Below, piece after piece: positions 1 to 13,627 of a DNA stretch of 64,000 nucleotides. A program made the position numbers and the translations under genes. Where the stretch lies: NCBI GenBank assembly GCA_022829145.1, contig CM040748.1, positions 5,040,501 through 5,104,500 on the forward strand, read 5' to 3'. The stretch's first letter is position 1. Every line of letters starts with the position of its first letter. The DNA is from Albula goreensis. Lineage: Eukaryota > Chordata > Actinopteri > Albuliformes > Albulidae. The notes below the pieces were generated by a model. That model made no database searches, was not told the origin of the DNA, and saw nothing but the letters and a program-made list of their open reading frames with translations.

Positions 1-634
1 ATACACTTCCAAATATTTGCAACATTATATCGGTCTATTTTATTTGATCTAGGTCTGCTCAGCAAATGTCAGAAAGTAATAGAGTAGGCCTGTGCTTGCT
101 CTAATCTCACGCAAAAGACCGCTTAAATTCCTGCTGATTATTTCCTCAAGTTCTATGAAGCTGTCTTCTTTTTTTTTCTTTAGCAGCATGATAACAGAGG
201 ATCCCCACCAGAGAAGAGAAGATCACCCCAGTCCACAGTGAATTTAAACGAGACCCACAGCCTTGGCTGGGTCTTATCTCTGTGGTTGTTGGCTGCTGTG
301 CAACAGCACTAATATTGATGATTCTGTCCTCAGTGATTAGACCGTTTCCTTTTTTTTTTTTAATCTTGTACATGACACAGTTCTGTCCGCCCCGGCCCCC
401 ACACTGTAGTCCCCCTCCCGACCCCGCCCCCCGCCGCCCCCACCACCACCCCCCACTCAGCTTAGAGCCTTCCTTGTGATCAGACTGTAGGAAAGAGGAT
501 AAAGCACAGGCCAATATGGTGCCAGCTTCCCTGCGCTGGGCCAACCCCAGATGTTCCATCCACGTCTCCATGGAAACCAGCATCACAGGATCCTGCCCGC
601 CGCATCTGCTTGCGTGTGTCTGGCGTCAGCCGAT

Positions 635-648
635 GGAGGGGGCGCTGC
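635..648 (+). promoter_or_regulatory. CTCF-like motif
   Basis: The segment contains AGGGGGCGCT, the core of the vertebrate CTCF consensus, but the 5' half (GGAGG) is a poor match. It lies in a CpG-containing patch. Binding is inference only. Confidence 0.25.
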
Positions 649-1950
649 TTAACACATGCAGCACTGATCTCCCCCTCCCCCCCCCCCCACCTCCCTCACC
701 TCACCGCCGCTTCCTCCTGCCTCAACGTGAGCTTACACACACATACACACACCTTGTCCCACGCCCTCCCCCCCCGATTTGATGGGTACTATTACTCCGA
801 TGTACACAGCGTATCCAGCAACACCGGCTGGATTCATTCGATCAGAGTGCTCATTCGCCTCACACACTGGGGCTGCAAAAAAACGGACAAAAGGACGGAC
901 TCCCAGAGAATCCATTTTTGAAACGGAAATGAACGTGACCGGCGCGCGGGGCTCTTGCGACGTGCGTGTTTTCAACCTAGACTTAGAGTTCTGCAATCAG
1001 CTTTTCTTTATCCTCAGAATTATCCACTCCCTGCTTTACTGATAGTGGAGAAAACTAGGCAGGATGCAGAGGTCGGTGGAGGGATAAGGGGCCCTGTTAT
1101 CTGCTGGCGGTCAGTCATAGGAAACGCTACGCAGTGGGCCACCGCTGCCATGGAGGAAATCTGGACAGTAGTGGCGCCTGTGTGTTTCTGCGACGAGACG
1201 GCTGAACAGAGTGAGCGCCAATGGCAGCTCTCCTCAGACTCTGTCTGACTCGGTTCATGTCTTGGACTCTTCAGACGCCTCCTAAGATCTGGCTCTCTGT
1301 TAAAATAATTCAACAAAGAATCATGACAGCAAAACATGAGTGGAGCCACAATTTTCTGTCAATAATTGACTTCCATCAACCAATCAGAAGGTTTTGCTCT
1401 TTACAACAAAACACACTTACTGGCTCAGATCGGTTGAATTATTGGTCATGTACTTTGATTTTTATTGATGGTGTTATGATACCTTCTTCTTCCCATCACT
1501 CCTCTTCCCACTCTTTGCTGGATGTGAAGTGCTGGGAGACCATGAGAGTTTTTCCTAATCTCATACACATGAATAAACGAAGGCGCTCTCCTCCGCGCAG
1601 CGCTCTTACTGCCACATGCAACAAGCACACGGGAGGCCACGCCGAGGAGTTTGTTTTGATCTAATGCTCTAGTTACATTATTTACATGGAGAACTGGGGC
1701 AGAGAGAGGATCACTGAACTGAAGGGTTGTCTGAGGTAAGCACACCAGGTTCACTCCAGCTAAATTGGCTGGATGCGATGACATTGGTATGCATATCGTT
1801 TCTATGCTTAGTTCCATGCAAAAAAATTGATATGCTTATTCCTTTGAAATGGATATGAAATGAAAACCCTTTTTTTATGATAGCTTTATGAAATTACAGG
1901 TGGGGGGTAAATGAGTGTGTAAGTGTTTATACTTATATGTGTTTTTCATA

Positions 1951-2340
1951 CAGAAGACATTCAAAAACACCCATTTCCTATGCAGTGAATGACAAAGTAC
2001 TGTACGTATATCCTTAGTGTTCAGTTTTTAAAATTTGTCATTTTTTTATAGAAAAAACACTCACAAACACCTATTTCCTATGCATTGAAGAGCAAAGTAC
2101 TGTACATACAAGGTGTGGCTATTAAATACCAAGACTGGGCTTATGTAAGTGAAACCACAGTGCGCATGCACGTACCACATGGTACACATTGACCAATGGG
2201 CAAGCATAAACAACCCTGAACGTTTCAATCTGCCCGCGTCTTCAGTTGGGTGTTAAGCATTGCTTAAAGTAGACGTGTTTTTCTTGAGCATCAGTCTCAT
2301 TATTTAATAGTCACACATATCCTTAGTGGTCAGTGTTTTT
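1951..2340. repeat. Imperfect direct duplication, second copy split by a MITE
   Basis: Copy A (about 1960-2030) reads CCATTTCCTATGCAGTGAAT then AAGTACTGTACG and ATATCCTTAGTG. Copy B (about 2065-2107 and 2318-2340) reads CCTATTTCCTATGCATTGAA then AAGTACTGTACA and, after an interruption, TATCCTTAGTGG. The interruption is the 209-bp element annotated separately. Copy A therefore shows the empty target site. Confidence 0.65.
2109..2317. mobile_element. Mariner-type MITE
   Basis: The left end carries GTGTGGCTATTAAATA. The reverse complement of the right end carries GTGTGACTATTAAATA, and both continue into a similar AGACTG. The element is flanked by TA at 2107-2108 and 2318-2319, the target duplication of Tc1/mariner elements. 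At 209 bp with no coding sequence it is non-autonomous. It interrupts one copy of a local duplication, which gives an internal empty-site control. The mariner assignment rests on the TIR pattern and TA target. Confidence 0.65.
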
Positions 2341-5300
2341 TATTCGTGGGATCTGAAAAAGGAGGGCTGTGTTGATGAGGAGATGACCGCTGTCACCACA
2401 GCACTGATGGGGCCGCCTTGCAGCGCAGCATCTCCCTGCCTGTCCACCTCACCATCACTCAGCCTCCGCCATCTGCCACGGCAATCCAATAATCTGAGAA
2501 ACCAGAGGGGAGGCACGACTCTCTGGATCAAATACAGGGACCACGGCCTATTTCAAGCCTATCTATTGATTGAATATATTTGAGAGATGAGCTACAAAAC
2601 TAACTCCTCGCCCCCCCCCCCCCGTCCTCTGCCATCCCCTCCCTCCGCCCCCCAAGGCCTCCTCAAACACCATCATTTGCTGTCCTGTCTTTCAGCCCCC
2701 CACCCACCCACAGCACCAGACAGGGCCTTAACCCAAAACCTCTGGACCGCAGACAGTGGCCCACACCACTGCTAAAACCAGGAATATCAATTTAAAATTC
2801 ATTGTGGAAGTATAATATATAATTTCCTGTTTGAATAGCTTAAGTCTCTTTTTTTTTGCCTGGGAGTATCAATGCCAGGGATGTGTATAGGCAAAGATAA
2901 AGTACAGCCTCTAAATGATTTTGTTTTCCATTCAATTGGATTAGCAACAAAGCAACGAAGCTTTGGTGCAGGGGTGCTGGCAGTCTGACTCCAGTATTTA
3001 AACCACAGTCTGACTCACACAAACACCAGACACCACAGTGAGAATGGACCCTGCTTGGACCCACATTCCACTGAATCACACAACTGCAACCAGGAGCTAA
3101 TAAAACCACAATGGGTTTACCCTTGACAAATAACCCTGATTATAAATACTACAAACACTATTAAATCCATATGAATCTACTCAGTATTTGTTAATCCAAA
3201 TTTTGGTCCATACATTTAATGAGTAACGAGATCATTATGTGAAGGCCTCCGTATAGACTGTTGAATTTTTCAGAAATGATCTTAAATCTTTACAATTGCA
3301 CATCCTAATGCACCTGCTTTCTTCTAGGTGAGTGTAAAAAAAACACGAAGAGAAAGAGCTGCATAGAATTTATAAAGATTCAAGAGCAATGGAAATGAAT
3401 TCCATTCATGTCAAGTGATTCTGGACAAAACCAGACAAGCTGTCCTGTTCACACTGAACTTCTCCGGATATTGTTGTATGCACTGACAGCCAGGGAGATG
3501 TCACATAGACCAGAAATGGGTCACACTTCTCCATTATACAAATACAGAACCAGCACAGTGCGAGCACTTTTTTTTTTTTTATCAAGCACTACGCCTCTGT
3601 GTTGAGTTTTTTGAACTGAAAGGAAAACCTTTCCCAGCTCTCAGTGTGTTCCACATGATCATGTTTACCTACTACTTACACAGACGCACTTAATTAACTA
3701 AATCAGAAATTAAAGTGGAACAGAAAGCACATTCCAGGAAGTCTGGCCTCGTGAGCTGTGACGCTGGATACAAACAGAAATCCAGAGTGTATTTCCAATA
3801 AATTAGACAGATTAAGCCTGTTTATTTTTTAATTTATACATCGCAATAATTCAAAATGGAGATGCTATTTGTACTGCATAAAGTGCTTTCCTTTCTTTAA
3901 GGCTTTACTGGAGGAGATATATAATTAACATCACAAAAGCACTGCAATTCACAGCAGTAGAGTGCACTTCTCTTGGAGTATTTGTGACGTAACCCTGTCT
4001 GTCTCTCAGCCCCAGGAGCGGCAAGCTCTGTGTGGGCCCTCAGATTTGCATACAGCTGGTTATGGGGGTCTCAACCATCTACGCTGGATCCATCAACATT
4101 CTGTTTTTACGTTTTTGGTATTTGTTTTATAAGTTTTATGCAGACTTGTGTACATTTTACAAGGCTGTGTTAGTGTAATAATGCTCCATATCTTTCTGCT
4201 TCATAATCTCTGTTACTCTAATTAAATGAACAAAAGTAGGTTTGCATTTTAACAACAAACAGGGGGTGCTTGAGCACTTGCCATCCTTCATGAATGCACC
4301 CTTTCAATTGTTTTTTTTCAAAGCTAGTTTTTGTTTTTTGGGATATGCATGGAAATACAAGCAGTTGCTCGGTAATGTGATTTAAACACAAAAGTAATGA
4401 TCTGACTTTTCATCATTCAACAGTCTGCTCTTAAAAAGCATTTTAAGTTATCGTTTTAAATTTGTGTTGTATATAATGATTGTTTCATCCATGGAGGCCA
4501 TCCTGTGTTTTTTGAGCAAAGCTAGCAAGCTACAGTTTGCTACTTAATTGAGCAGCATGGCTAGTTTGTTACATGGTAGAATCAACTGTATGAATGTTTT
4601 TCCTAACACTTACCTGTCCCACAGGCATAGATTTAGTGTTGAGCTCTAATTTTTTTTTAACAGCAAATGATTAAAAAGTGTTAATCACCTTCATTTAGCA
4701 CCTGGTTGTGTCAGCTTCCTCAAAGCTCCTCTAACTGTGTTTGCAGCTCCCATGCTAGTAAGATCATAATAATGTTAATTCAGAACACACATACTGCAGT
4801 ACAGCTCACCTCCACACTGGTAGCACCTGGTAATCCAGCAAGATCAAGTTCCAACAACACTGAGGAAGGTTACATCAGATTCTCATTGGGTTTTGATTAT
4901 TAAAATATTCAAACCAATATTATAATGTGAACATCTAAAGAATATACCAAGAACATTATATTGTTCAAAACTCAGCTGTGTCAAGATCATAGGGAAACAT
5001 CACAAGTAAATAATGCTCAAACAGGAAAATGTATGACCTGTAAACATTTACCCTAACATTCTGGGAACGTTCTGGCAAAAAATTGTTACCTGTAAAACAA
5101 ATACTGTGCCACAGATATTGGGAAAAATATTCTGTTCATATATTTATGTTATACACAATTTAATACAATTAAAAAATCTTGGACAATGTTGTTTATGAGG
5201 AAATGTATTTTTGTTATATTTTGTTACTTTGAATGGAATAGTGTTCATTGCTATTTGTAGCTATATTTATTCTTGAACAGAATGGTTGAACTGTGAAGAA

Positions 5301-6131
5301 TACATTTTCACGTCAGGTTGTGCTGTCTTCCCTATTCCTAAGTGTTATGACACCTGTATGACACTCACCTGTTAACAAAGTCTTATCAAACAATACTGAC
5401 AATACGATACTGACTTTTAAAGAGATTATCATGGTGCTCTTCAGCTGCGGATTGAGTTTACTGTGTTTTGTGTGTTGGGGCGGGGGAGGGCTATTTGTAC
5501 TTTAAGCAACTCCTCCAAAGTTCTGTACATGGTCCTGCTACAATTCAACCACTCCAACAGAACCCCAACACTCACTCTTAACCATAAATTATTGCTAATT
5601 GGTTTAACAAAGCTTTACCATGCAATGTGTTTTATTCAATTTTGTTACAAATTACTGAATGAATCTGCACCATACATACTGCGATGGTTATTGTAAGTTA
5701 CATGTACAGTTCTCCTCTGTTTGGGCGGCACTTATATTCATGACAAGCGATGAATGACCAGATTACTCACACGGTACCATCCCATCACAACGGCCCACGT
5801 TGTCAGAGCGACGCTTAGTCACACATTAGCCGCATTTCCACAGTTAGGCCATCCACAGTTCACGCCTGAGACCTGCTCATGCCAAAGACCAGGCCTGCTG
5901 GCCTGTTTGTTTGTCCGCTGTCTGGGCTTCGGGGGCGCCAGATTCACTCCAAATCCCCCCACCCATGCAATGCCTTCTTGGTGTCAATGTCATGCTCCCG
6001 GTGAAAGACTGCCAGTACCAGCAGCATCCATATTTTGATCGCAGTCATCCGGATTTAAAGAGGCCAAAAGCACAGACCGGAGGCACTGAGGAGGCCCCAG
6101 TCAAACCACCACTGAGGCCTGGGAGTGGCTG

Positions 6132-6200
6132 TAGCTACATGCCCTAGCACACACTAGCTACATGCCCTAGCACACACTAGCTACATGCCCTAGCACACAC
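6132..6200. repeat. 23-bp tandem triplication
   Basis: Three consecutive copies of a 23-bp unit beginning TAGCTACATGCCCTAGCACA. They are essentially identical, which suggests recent slippage. No coding context. Confidence 0.85.
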
Positions 6201-8808
6201 TTGCTTCATTGGCATTAGCATTGAAACTGTGTTGGCTCCAACTTCACAAAATATCCACATAATTCCTTTTACTTTTTTGTATTATTTCAGGCATTTAATT
6301 TATATGATATTCTTCACTCAGATTTGATTATTTGTAATTCTGGTAGAGGTGTACATCTGAATAACCATCCACAAACTCTGATGTTACATATAGTCCTGAG
6401 AATGGAAAAGAATGAATCTTTCTGATTATTAATCAGCAGAGCAGCAAAGGGGATCAACTTCATCTCCTACACTTTGCTCTGGAACCCATTAAAAATGAAT
6501 TTCAACTGTTTTATTTTCCGGCAGATTGATAAAGCACTTGCGATCAATGGCACCGCAATGATTTATTTTTTGTGCCAAGCTTTACTGCCAATTATCATAT
6601 TGATTTTTCTTTCATGTCAGCCACTCACCAGCCAGACCCCACCCCCAACCCCCCCCCAAGTCCCTCCCTCCAGAGTAAAAATGGAAAAACTTGTTTTAAT
6701 GATGCTCGCTGGTGTATATCCTAGTCTAACACCTCCACCTGCCAGGGGAAGATGGCCACTCCTCTCACCGTGCCTTAAACTCTCTTCTCATCGTAGCCTT
6801 CTGAGGGCATGGACCGGCCTCACTTTCAACAACCACTACCACGGCAACGAGTCACATAATTCTCACTGGAGCTGGGGCGGGAGCATCATCTCTGTTAAGC
6901 AGCATCAGCAGCGTTGCACGCCCTGAACTTTACTTTCACCCAGTGGTGCACAGACATCATGTCCTATACTATACTTATCATAGCTTCCACCAGAGGAGAA
7001 AAACTCCAGCTTCAGGAAGGAAAAATGTTACTTCAACAAAGGCACAAGCATACAGTACAATTTTTCAGACTAATAAACTACATCCCTTTCAGAAGAGTAG
7101 ATAAAGGGAACTGCTATTAGACATTACTCTGTCAAGCTTTCTAACTTCTCCAGAGCCAGAATATCAATAAAATACAGATGACAGATGAATACTTTTTGTT
7201 CATAAATATAGTTAAATGCACTTCATTTTGTATATAGCAGACTGTTACAAAAAGAAACTGATGAATGGTTATCAAGCATGTTATTACTTCAGTCTGTATG
7301 GACATATAAATCCTCACTGTTCACCGGCACAAAATGGCAATGGAATAGTATAAAATCAGAAGAATTTACCGATCGACTAGCAATGGTTGCTAGGGTGGAC
7401 AAAATGTTCAGCAAAATGGTAGTGTCACAACGGGGGCCCAAACAGGTTGCTTATCATACAAAGGTTTTGTAAATGCCTATAGTAAAATGAATCGGAAATC
7501 CCATTTATTGGGTTTTCTCACGTGATCCACTTCACCTCCCTGATAGGCCAGTTTGTTGGTCACGCTCATAAGGGCAACGTGACAGGATGTAAACAGGGCA
7601 GGGGTCTTGCATTCCCAGAGCTGAGACGCGCGTGCCGTCAGGGTGTCTGATGTATAGACTCTGGGTGCTGATGGAGAGCTCTGCCGCGCACGCCACTTCC
7701 TGTGTGGCGGCGACTTACATCATCACTCAGGGCAGGAGTCATTGCTAGGGCCTGGAAACGGCCGACTCGAGATGCACGTGACCGATGTTTCAGGGCATAT
7801 CTTCAAGGCGTCACCGAAAGCACGCAATCTCACATTTGATTTCTGACATGATCTCAGAAATCATTAGATAAACAGCGCTGGCGGGTACTCCATCAAGGAT
7901 TAATGCAACAAAGCTTGTCAGCACAAGTCAGTATTATGATGCAAGCAATAACACGGAACACACCAATGAGAACAGACATCTTACTGAAACAGTATTGACT
8001 ACACACTTATGGCTGTGATTTGTGTTGCACAATATGAAATTTATCATCACAGCCAACACCCCAAGGACAACATCAGCATTTCAAACATCAAAAGCAAAAA
8101 CTGGAGTTTTACAAAAGGTTCGGAGGGCATTCTCTGATAAGAAACAAAAGAGAGAAGATAGCTGTATGTTTAACACAGCTCAAAATCTGACGGCGGCATT
8201 TAGCAGTGCTAACATTTCCTTCGCACAATGAATAAGTAACTGCATTTTTAAAACTGACCATTGTCCTTTCTTTCCTACAATCAGATAGATTTGGGACATC
8301 TGAACTGGAGGTATCTTAAGTGCTCTTCACTTAAACTAGTGTTTCCATAAGACAGCATTTACTACATGAAACCAATAACACAAAACCAAAAAAAAGCAAC
8401 ACCACCCAAAAAGAAATAGAGTCTCTGGCAAGCCGACACATTTGTAAAAACAGTATGAATGTTTTACCCTGAGTGTGAAGACAATATTTTTCCTCTGTGT
8501 TTTTAATTTGATGAATTGTGCAGCCTGAATGTTGAATAAAACAGTAATTAATTAAGTGCCGAAATACATTGAGTGACTACATACACTTGGAAGCTTCATT
8601 TGTGGTAATTAGTTGATTGAGATTATTGCTGTATGATTGAGAAGACCATTCAACGAGAGGCTTGAGAAGAGACTATAAGTGAGCTTGCAGTTGTTGGGAG
8701 GAGGGAACTAAATCAGGAATTTCTATGGGCCCTAGTCATCCCCATCAGTCAGACTTCAGGTGAATGAAAACTGCACACTGGTGCACACACACATGCACAA
8801 GAAGAAAT

Positions 8809-8832
8809 CTCTCTCTCTCTCTTTTTCTCTCT
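8809..8832. repeat. CT-rich simple repeat
   Basis: A run of TCTCTCTC broken by a short T tract, in intronic or intergenic sequence. Confidence 0.7.
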
Positions 8833-10610
8833 CACTGCTCAGCCTTCAATTCCAGTCATGGGTAAGAGTGTGCTGAATACAGAATGCATCGCTGGAGGTA
8901 GGCCCGTTGGGAAAAAGGAGCTTCCACTGGAAGCGGCGGAAACAAAATCAATCACACAGACTGCAAACACTAGACGACTTGCAGAGGCAGATCAACCAGG
9001 ATCACAACATCCACCATCTTTTAGGCACCATTCCCACAGATTAGACTCATCACTCCAATTCCCAGACAAAATTATGCAGCCTTTTCTCAAACATGTCAGA
9101 TGAGAGGTGGGCATCAATATAAACTCCCCTGGAAAGGGTATTGTTCGGCACCCTCCCTTGCGTTTTTGTGAATGTGCACTGATGTGAATGCTTCCCTTGA
9201 GGTGATTCAGTCTGTCGTTTCTGAAAACCTTTTTTTTATGTGATGGAATGTCCTGCCACAGAACGAAGCGGGAGAGGGAGGAGAGCTGCCTGTGCTCAGG
9301 TTTTAGAGCTTTCTCTCGAAAACTCGGGGCAGACAGTACAGGTGATGCCACCGACCGGACACAAACACCTGATGCATACGGGACTTTTGGTCCACCTCCA
9401 TCGCTAATGAGAAGAGGATCTCAGAAATGATGCTCAAATAATCAATGAGTAACCAGGCCCCAGGATTTAACTTCAGGGCTATGACATGATGAAATGCTCA
9501 GCCTTGTGGATGAACTGAGACGTGGTAAACGGTTGAACCACACTTCACGTTCAAATGGAGTCACAGAGCAGCCCAGACAGACGCAGGCTCTCTGCTGACC
9601 ATCACACATGAGCCATCCGCTCTATCCTCCATTCAGCGCCAGTCATCCCCCCCGACAGAAGCACTGCAAAAACCAAATGATGGCACTGCAACTGACTGTG
9701 ACCTAATTGAAATGCAATTATCTCCATATTCCCTGCTGATATCTGTTCATTTAATTCCCCCACAGCCCAAATGCTGGGCAAACGCAGCACACTGTGTCTA
9801 AAATCTTCCATTGGAATTCAAAATATGTGACTTTTTTATGTCTCAAAAGGCCAGAGGAAGGAGCAGAAATCAAAGTACACTTTCACAGTTTTAAAATGAA
9901 TGCGTTGCATTAACAGGTGTAATAAATACACACCATTTTAAAACTGGACACCATCACTGTCAGGACATATGCTGAGAAATCCAACCTCAGATCTTGCCAT
10001 TCAAGTGTTCGGTGAATAAATTAATAAATATGGTTCTTTGGCATTTCCTTTCACATGTTATGCCACATGTACTAGGCAGATGTTGTCAGTTTTTCAGGCA
10101 GGCTGCCAGGGCACATCCTTGTGACGTATCGCAGTCTGTCCGTGAGCATTAGCTGGTCCCGCTGAGCGACGCTGGACGGATTCACCTGGACAAAGCTTTG
10201 GGCGCTAACCGCACGTCAAAACAAACACACATCAACACACCGCAGTAATCTGTGTTTTACTGCCATGAGGAGGTCAGCCGGGTGTAATTCTCTGCCCAGT
10301 GGGGTATCGCGTACGTAGTCAAAGACAGCGGTTCAAATTCATCACACAGGCTACGACCATCAATACACCACAACAACACGCCCACTTCACACTAATGCTA
10401 AAAATGTAGCACGGCATTGATTATTCCACAAGTTGTACTGGGGGTATGCATTTTATTTTTACTGAGCGGATACTTAGCAAGCAAATATTTTGCTTTTTTG
10501 TCTCACTGAATGCATTAGTCAGTAACATATACTGATATACTACATCATCATGGAACATGTTTTGTACACCTTCTAGGTAAACCATTTATATACCAACACA
10601 TACTAATAGT

Positions 10611-10669
10611 ACTACTACTACTACTACTACGAATAATAATAATAATAAAACTAATAATTATTATTATGC
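10611..10669. repeat. Trinucleotide simple repeat (ACT)n then (AAT)n
   Basis: A run of ACT units passes into AAT units and a short TTA/AAT palindromic stretch, about 370 bp downstream of the caskin1 exon 1 donor on the minus strand. Confidence 0.8.
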
Positions 10670-11038
10670 AGTTTCAGTTCCCATGTGTTTTATTTAGTCT
10701 TTTCTTTCACCTTTTCGACATGCCATTATACTATTAGCCTATCTGAACACCAACGTACTCCACATTCATTCGGTCCATATCCACTTGGAGGAATGAAATG
10801 ACATTTGATTAAGTCATAACGTGCAATGAATCACTCTAAACGCGACACTAATCGAATCTCGAGCTGAGCCCTCGATATGTAGAGGGCACCAAATAAGTAA
10901 CACTGCCTTGCACATTGAGACGACAGTGGATTACTACGATCCATGCGATGCCTTTCGAGAGATCGAATCCTCATCGATGTGGCGGATTCATCAGCTCTCG
11001 TGCCCCGAAACACTGGAATGATGCTAAATGTCACTTAC

Positions 11039-11132
11039 TTGCTTTCCCCGGTCTGGGCCTCTGCAAGAGCTTCTGTACCGTAATGAGATCTTCAGTCTTA
11101 ACTGCTTGTAGCAATTCCTGATCTTTCCCCAT
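11039..11132 (-). CDS. caskin1: Caskin-1, first coding exon (31 codons, 5' end of gene)
   Basis: Caskin-1 is a multidomain synaptic scaffold (ankyrin repeats, SH3, two SAM domains, proline-rich tail) that binds the CASK CaM-kinase domain. On the minus strand an ATG in strong context (A at -3, G at +4) opens [11 protein letters not shown], followed by [20 protein letters not shown]. This matches the conserved N-terminus of vertebrate CASKIN1, including the RPRPGKA diagnostic against CASKIN2. After GCA plus one base comes a perfect GTAAGT donor (phase 1). Family CASKIN proteins continue with KLLG, which needs an A-ending split codon, as seen here. Only this exon is in the window; the ankyrin exons must lie beyond position 1. 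Paralogue choice rests on 31 residues. The 5' flank continues to the right. Confidence 0.82.
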
Positions 11133-12000
11133 CTTGCGGTTTTTTAAAAAATGTATTTTCACATCCAAGTCATCCTCCGTGTGTATGTTTTTGTCGTCCC
11201 TGTCTGTAATTGCGGGTCCTATTTACTATTGCAAACCAATCGCAATGTGCATAGCGGACGCAGCTGTGCCGAATGAAAGATGCTCAGGTTTCGGAGCGCT
11301 GATGCTCACTGTGCAATGATGACAGCAGCAGAATTTATCCCAAATCTGGAGATTATCAAACAAAATAACCCACAGCTCGATGTGGTACAGATCCCGCCGA
11401 AGTCTGCAATTAGGATAACTGCTTTGCTAAGGTTTCCCAGCCGAACGGTTGTTTGATCAATTATCAAATATGTTTGAAAAAAAAAATAGTCTTCTCTTCT
11501 GAACAAGCAGCGGAATCGCTCGATGACAGCAGCGTTAAGTGCAATATCTGCTTAATAAACGCAAATCAGAGTGAGGGATTTATGCATGAAGCAGAAGTAT
11601 CGCTTTCAAAAAACTGAAATAAGAGCAAAAATAAAAAAGTAAAAAGCTCGGAGATAATCTTGGGTCCGTGCAATTAGTAATGCGTTGATTGCTGGTCCGG
11701 GCGTTTCGGAAAGTACATTGGGTGAGTGTGAACCAGCTGTGCCATCTCAGAATGCTCTCATTTCAGACAACACTCTGCTTCTAAGCTCGCGGTCGAAATG
11801 TAGTGCATCCCCGTAGTGTGTGATGCCCCCTGTCGTAGGAGGTTGGCTGAGAATGCAATGTTAAATGGCTCCGCTGCATCCAAAAGGCGGATCCAAAGCG
11901 TGAGACCATCCCTCTGTTTTCAGACCCGACAGACGGCGGCCCGGCTCGAGCTCATCGCTGGCTTGCCAGTTGCCACAGAAGAGAATGTAAGCAACCAGTG
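11133..12000 (-). promoter_or_regulatory. caskin1: Probable caskin1 5' UTR and promoter region
   Basis: The sequence just upstream of the caskin1 ATG has no pyrimidine tract plus AG, so the coding exon probably continues into 5' UTR. CpG-containing patches lie at about 11750-11800 and 11920-11960 (GACGGCGGCCCGGCTCGAG). No TATA box or defined start site was identified. Confidence 0.35.
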
Positions 12001-13598
12001 TTGCTACCACCACATTACTCGACCAAAAACACAGAGAAAGAAAATGACATAAACCGTCCTTTTATTTATTTTATCTGTTATTTCAATAAAAAAAATACTG
12101 ATGGAAATATTTTAATTTCAAGTAATAAACCACGACTTCGACTTTTTTCACGGATTACAAATGCAATAGTTATAATCTGTGATCTACAATCCCACCTGCA
12201 ATAAAATGAAGTTTAAAATTGCTCTGTTTGCACGTGGGTTGTGGGATGGGGTGCCAAATAACCCCAGACTTGCTCTCAGATGGTTGGAAAGCATGCACAC
12301 TCCCGGCAAATCCAATTTTATGTGCAAATCCATCTCTAAAACGCACAGTAGTGACGTAAAATGACTTTCATTTGAGGGACCAAAATACTGACAGCACTGA
12401 TTTACCCTAAGCAATGGCAAAATATGAAAATGCACCTGTACTTGAAGATAATATAAAATTAAACATTTAAATTAGTCAGTATGATCGTGTGGCATTACCT
12501 TTGATACCTTTTCCATGACCTCTCCTTCAGCACACCTGAGTTCACTGTACACATTCCTGTCACTTACAGTTGTGCAACTGCAGTTACGGAAGCATACAGA
12601 GACTTTGCATCTGAAGATAAATGAATAAAAAAGCAAGATATCTATTTGTCAGAAGTGTTTTCAGTCTATATACACATCCAAGTTTTGGTTCTGTATACAT
12701 TGTGAGCAAATCTGTCTCAGTCCTCAAATCAACAAAAGCCACTGAATTTTCCTCTTGCTTCACCCACATCAGCGTTTCACCAGAAGGTCTGTGTGGGCAA
12801 AAGTCAAAACTCTTAATAATGTCATTTAATCAGTCTGTTTCTGGTAGTCTTATACTATTATACGGCCAGAAAAAAAAAAAAAAAACAAACAAAAAAAAGC
12901 CAAAGTTAATTTTTTATTATCCTTAAGGAAAAAGCCTTCCATGTAACCCCCCAGTCAAACGCTCGTGATGTGAAGCTCAGTCTTGCACAGGCTGCAGAAT
13001 TGCCTGAGGACATTTAAGTGCAGGCCTTTCATATGTCATCACATCTGTTCTTCTCTGGAAAAGGTTTCATGGAGTTTACCTGGATTCATAACCTTCGGAC
13101 TCTGCACAACCTACACACCCATACCTCCCCACAGTGTGTATCTGTGGACCTGAGATGACCAATGGATGAACAATGAGGTAATTATTCTTGTGTGTATTTG
13201 TGCATTCAATAGCAATGGCCACTTTGCTCCTCAATTACTAACAGCCTGTGGTGAATGACTGCTATATAGTAATTGCATTTTCACTTGCAAGACTTGGAAA
13301 TGCAATTCTGTTCTCAGCTGTAGGTGACTGAAATAAAGGATCCATAAAAAAAATAAAGCAATCCATAGTTTTAATATTACAGATAGCTGTAGCTAATTCC
13401 ATGATTTCAATGTGGATGGAGGGCCATATGACAAGTAATGATAGTCGAGTACTCATCTGGGACCAGCATGCATGTAGGTGCTAGTGCAGTGTGCTGCATT
13501 TGCTCTTCACTCAAAACCCCTGTGTCCTTGGTGGCTATGTTTCCATAGCAACCTGCAACGTTTTCGTAAGCCAGTGGCCCTTGACAGCTAGAATCCGC

Positions 13599-13627
13599 CG
13601 TCTTTTCTCTCTCTCTCTCTCTCTCTC
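13599..13627. repeat. (CT)n simple repeat
   Basis: Uninterrupted TCTCTCTC run. Confidence 0.85.

Larger units (their letters stand above)
1..11038 (-). other. caskin1: Probable caskin1 intron 1 (partial), no recognised exon
   Basis: This stretch lies downstream of the caskin1 first-exon donor on the minus strand. I looked for the ankyrin-repeat exons that should follow and recognised none, so it is inferred to be intron 1, cut by the window edge. It holds a mariner-type MITE, a 23-bp triplicated repeat, short simple repeats and a few GC-richer patches (about 500-1250, 6700-6920, 7500-7850) that could be regulatory. Open frames of 60-150 codons here have no family resemblance and no splice context. 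Confidence 0.5.

Noticed and set aside
10280-10350. tRNA-like B-box GGTTCAAATTC
   Set aside because: No matching A box or cloverleaf could be drawn.
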